Of a stretch of 7,326 nt of DNA, positions 5,465 to 7,326 are shown in pieces. Position 1 is the stretch's first letter; the number at the start of each line of letters is the position of its first letter. A model generated the notes under the pieces. The model did no database searches, was not told where the DNA came from, and was given only the letters and a program-made list of their open reading frames with translations. Source of the stretch: Caldilineaceae bacterium (GTDB lineage: Bacteria > Chloroflexota > Anaerolineae > Caldilineales > Caldilineaceae); the NCBI GenBank assembly GCA_024643705.1, contig JAHEML010000172.1:1-7326 (forward strand), given 5' to 3'. The position numbers and the translations under genes were made by a program.

Positions 5465-7326
5465 CTACCGCAGGACAGCCGGCAAGAAGATCGACTTCAG
5501 CCCCGGCGTCGGCGCGTTCGGGTCCACAATCAGCACACCCTGGTTGAAGGGATCCCCCTGGTCGCTGAGGATCACTGTGCCTGTGTCGCTGACCGTGAGC
5601 GAATAGCTTTCGCCTGCACCCAGCAGCCCGCTGTCGAAGCCGCCTGCTGCCCGTGCCGATGGGTTCCCCTGCACCGAATGGTCGAACACATCCACATTCA
5701 CCCAGCGCACGGTCGTGCCCGGCGGCACAACCAGCACGCCCGGCTCGAAACCACCCGACCCAATCGAGACGGTGACATCAGCTGCCTCGGTCACCGGCGA
5801 GAGCGCGATGGCCTGGGCCACTGCTCCGCCCGCGGCCACACTCAACGCGTCGCTGGTGTAGGGCTGATAGCCCGGCGCATTCACCTGCACACGATAGGTT
5901 CCCGCAGGCGGCACGAAGTAGTAACTGCCGTCGCCTCCGGTCGCCTGGGGATTAGCCTGACCTCCGGCCCCGTCCCACGAATCGTAGACAAAGCCACCTT
6001 CCACTGTTCCCGATAGAGCCATCTGGGCAAGCAGGCGCACGCTCGCGCCGCTGACCGGCTGACCCGTGACCGCGTCTGTCACCTGCCCCGGCTGGATGGT
6101 GCTGAATGTACCTTCCAGCGCACTCTCCTCGCCGTCCACATTGAGCACCAGGGCATACCCACCGCTGGCTGTGCCCACATTGCTGCTGCGGGTGCAGGTC
6201 AGGCAGCCCATCCACCCCAGGATGCCGCCCCCCAGATCTTCAAAGGTGAAGGTCTGGAAAGGCGAGAAGAAGTTGAGACCCAAGCTCAGATTCGACACGC
6301 CCGGCGTGCGGGCCACCGACATGGAGTAGGTGCGCCCCGGCACAAAGACAGTGGGCGGCATACCGATGTTGAAGTTGAGCGTGTCCGGCGTCCAATTGCG
6401 CCCACCGCCATCGCCGATAATGAATGAGAGCGGGTCGATGGGCAGATTTGGGTCCACCCGGAAAAAGGCTTCTTGCAGCTTGGGCGATGCCTTGTCCAGG
6501 TCTGTGCTGCGGGCCAGACTGGGTGCGCCATAGCCCACGCGAACACTAAAGAGACCGGCTGGCAGACTGCCCAGTGTGTAGCCCCATTGGCCGTTACCAC
6601 CAACCACAACTGTTTCGGTTATGGACCGCCAGTGGTTCAGGCTGGCGCGGGAAGTATCAGCGCTATCGAGGCCATCCACAAAGAGGGTCAGTGTTTCGCC
6701 CGGCGTGGCTACCCCGCGGATTTCCACATTGTCCCGGGATGTGGTGGCATTGGCCGCCCGGTAGGGGCTGCCGGGGATGCCGAAGCCCAGAGAAGGAACA
6801 ATCGCCGGGATGGCTGTTTCCACTTGGGCCACATTATTGATCGGGTCGGCGTCTGGGCTGCTGCTGCGCACTTCGCCTTTGATGTCGCCCAGTTTAAGGT
6901 AGGCAGGATTGCCGGCGGCCACAGAGCGGGCAGACTCGCCTTCCTCCACTTTCCACGAATAGACGATTGCCCCTCGCTGGCCCGGTTGCAGTGTACCCAA
7001 TGCCACCAGGTTGGGCGGTGTGGCCTTGTCCAGATTGAGTTCGGGTAGGCTGATCGCTTCCAGTAGTGTAGCATTTTTCAATGCTGTGGGCAGGGTGATA
7101 ACAAGGCTGCTTTCCAGCGCTGGATCGCTGCCTTCGTTGCTGTATTCGATGCGCAGGGTCACTTTGCGCGCCCGCGCTGTCGCGTCTGTCGAAGCCGCGC
7201 CTGGGGCCGGATCGACTGTCAGTGGTTCCCAGGCAACGTCAAAATCTATGGCTGGGTCTGCGCCCTGGCCCTTGGGGTAGAGCAGATAATCTTCGGTTTC
7301 GCCCGTGCGGTAGCCGCTGGCGGGGC
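5465..7326 (-). CDS. large secreted multi-domain surface protein, C-terminal part (5' end outside window)
   Basis: The frame is open to the right edge: reading inward it continues past the GTG at 7162 as far as 7324, giving 619 visible residues, so the true start lies outside. Domains in order: a GETEDYLL motif (bases 7280-7303) of the GEVED type, marking the end of such a domain; a DUF11/CARDB-like region (about 7255-6820, with YSNEGSDPALESSLVITLP); an Ig-like domain (about 6760-6530, with GVATPGETLTLFVDG and GNGQWGYTLGSLPAG); an unassigned stretch (about 6525-6095) with a CLTC pair at 6194-6205; a carboxypeptidase-regulatory-like domain (about 6091-5798, opening QVTDAVTGQPVSGASVRLL, later GSYYFVPPAGTYRVQV); a cupredoxin-like domain (about 5785-5519); and the C-terminus SIFLPAVLR. 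The composition is rich in Gly, Ala, Ser and Thr with few Lys and Cys, fitting an exported adhesin or envelope protein. No enzyme active site is seen; a structural or binding role is inferred. Confidence 0.85.
   Translation of the reverse strand, partial: PASGYRTGETEDYLLYPKGQGADPAIDFDVAWEPLTVDPAPGAASTDATARARKVTLRIEYSNEGSDPALESSLVITLPTALKNATLLEAISLPELNLDKATPPNLVALGTLQPGQRGAIVYSWKVEEGESARSVAAGNPAYLKLGDIKGEVRSSSPDADPINNVAQVETAIPAIVPSLGFGIPGSPYRAANATTSRDNVEIRGVATPGETLTLFVDGLDSADTSRASLNHWRSITETVVVGGNGQWGYTLGSLPAGLFSVRVGYGAPSLARSTDLDKASPKLQEAFFRVDPNLPIDPLSFIIGDGGGRNWTPDTLNFNIGMPPTVFVPGRTYSMSVARTPGVSNLSLGLNFFSPFQTFTFEDLGGGILGWMGCLTCTRSSNVGTASGGYALVLNVDGEESALEGTFSTIQPGQVTDAVTGQPVSGASVRLLAQMALSGTVEGGFVYDSWDGAGGQANPQATGGDGSYYFVPPAGTYRVQVNAPGYQPYTSDALSVAAGGAVAQAIALSPVTEAADVTVSIGSGGFEPGVLVVPPGTTVRWVNVDVFDHSVQGNPSARAAGGFDSGLLGAGESYSLTVSDTGTVILSDQGDPFNQGVLIVDPNAPTPGLKSIFLPAVLR

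Noticed and set aside
6194..6208. Cys-x-x-Cys as a c-type heme site
   Set aside because: The motif is CLTCT with no following His, so it is not CxxCH.
6473..7048. 191-residue + strand open frame opposite the surface protein
   Set aside because: The - strand frame is continuous with recognisable domains, whereas this one is a compositional shadow without motif or ribosome binding site. The 5459-6016 + strand frame is rejected for the same reason.

Overview
The window looks like a chromosomal segment of a GC-rich bacterium, most plausibly a member of the Chloroflexota (Anaerolineae/Caldilineae-like). The clues are a solute-binding lipoprotein with a long Pro/Thr-rich linker after its lipobox, a large multi-domain surface protein carrying a GEVED-type motif, and a C-terminal FLPAVLR tail like those I associate with secreted proteins of that phylum. 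This taxonomic call is an inference from style, not proof.

Layout, left to right. (1) Bases 1-1211, + strand: the 3' part of aroB (3-dehydroquinate synthase), then a complete aroQ (type II 3-dehydroquinate dehydratase). These are consecutive steps 2 and 3 of the shikimate pathway. (2) About 1211/1229-2578, +: a MalE-like substrate-binding lipoprotein whose reading frame touches the aroQ stop codon; no permease or ATPase gene is visible. (3) 2579-2719: a non-coding gap with a small imperfect tandem repeat. (4) 2720-5344, +: a two-gene unit of a cysteine-synthase-like (fold type II) PLP enzyme and a Gfo/Idh/MocA-family NAD(P)-dependent oxidoreductase, 36 bases apart. (5) 5345-5464: a convergent intergenic region with a strong 12-bp hairpin suited to terminating transcription from both sides. 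(6) 5465 to the right edge, - strand: the C-terminal part of a large secreted protein with, in order, a GEVED-type motif, a DUF11/CARDB-like domain, an Ig-like domain, an unassigned region, a carboxypeptidase-regulatory-like domain, a degenerate cupredoxin-like domain and a short hydrophobic tail.

How they may work together: aroB-aroQ is ordinary aromatic amino-acid biosynthesis, and the lipoprotein gene may be co-transcribed with it without sharing a function. The PLP enzyme and the oxidoreductase probably act in one small pathway, because they are tightly spaced and the oxidoreductase has its own good ribosome binding site. Its substrate cannot be read from the sequence. The surface protein is independent and faces the other way. 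I see no mobile element, CRISPR array, tRNA or rRNA. The least ordinary items are the divergent PLP enzyme with its dehydrogenase partner, and the surface protein with a metal-site-deficient cupredoxin fold.
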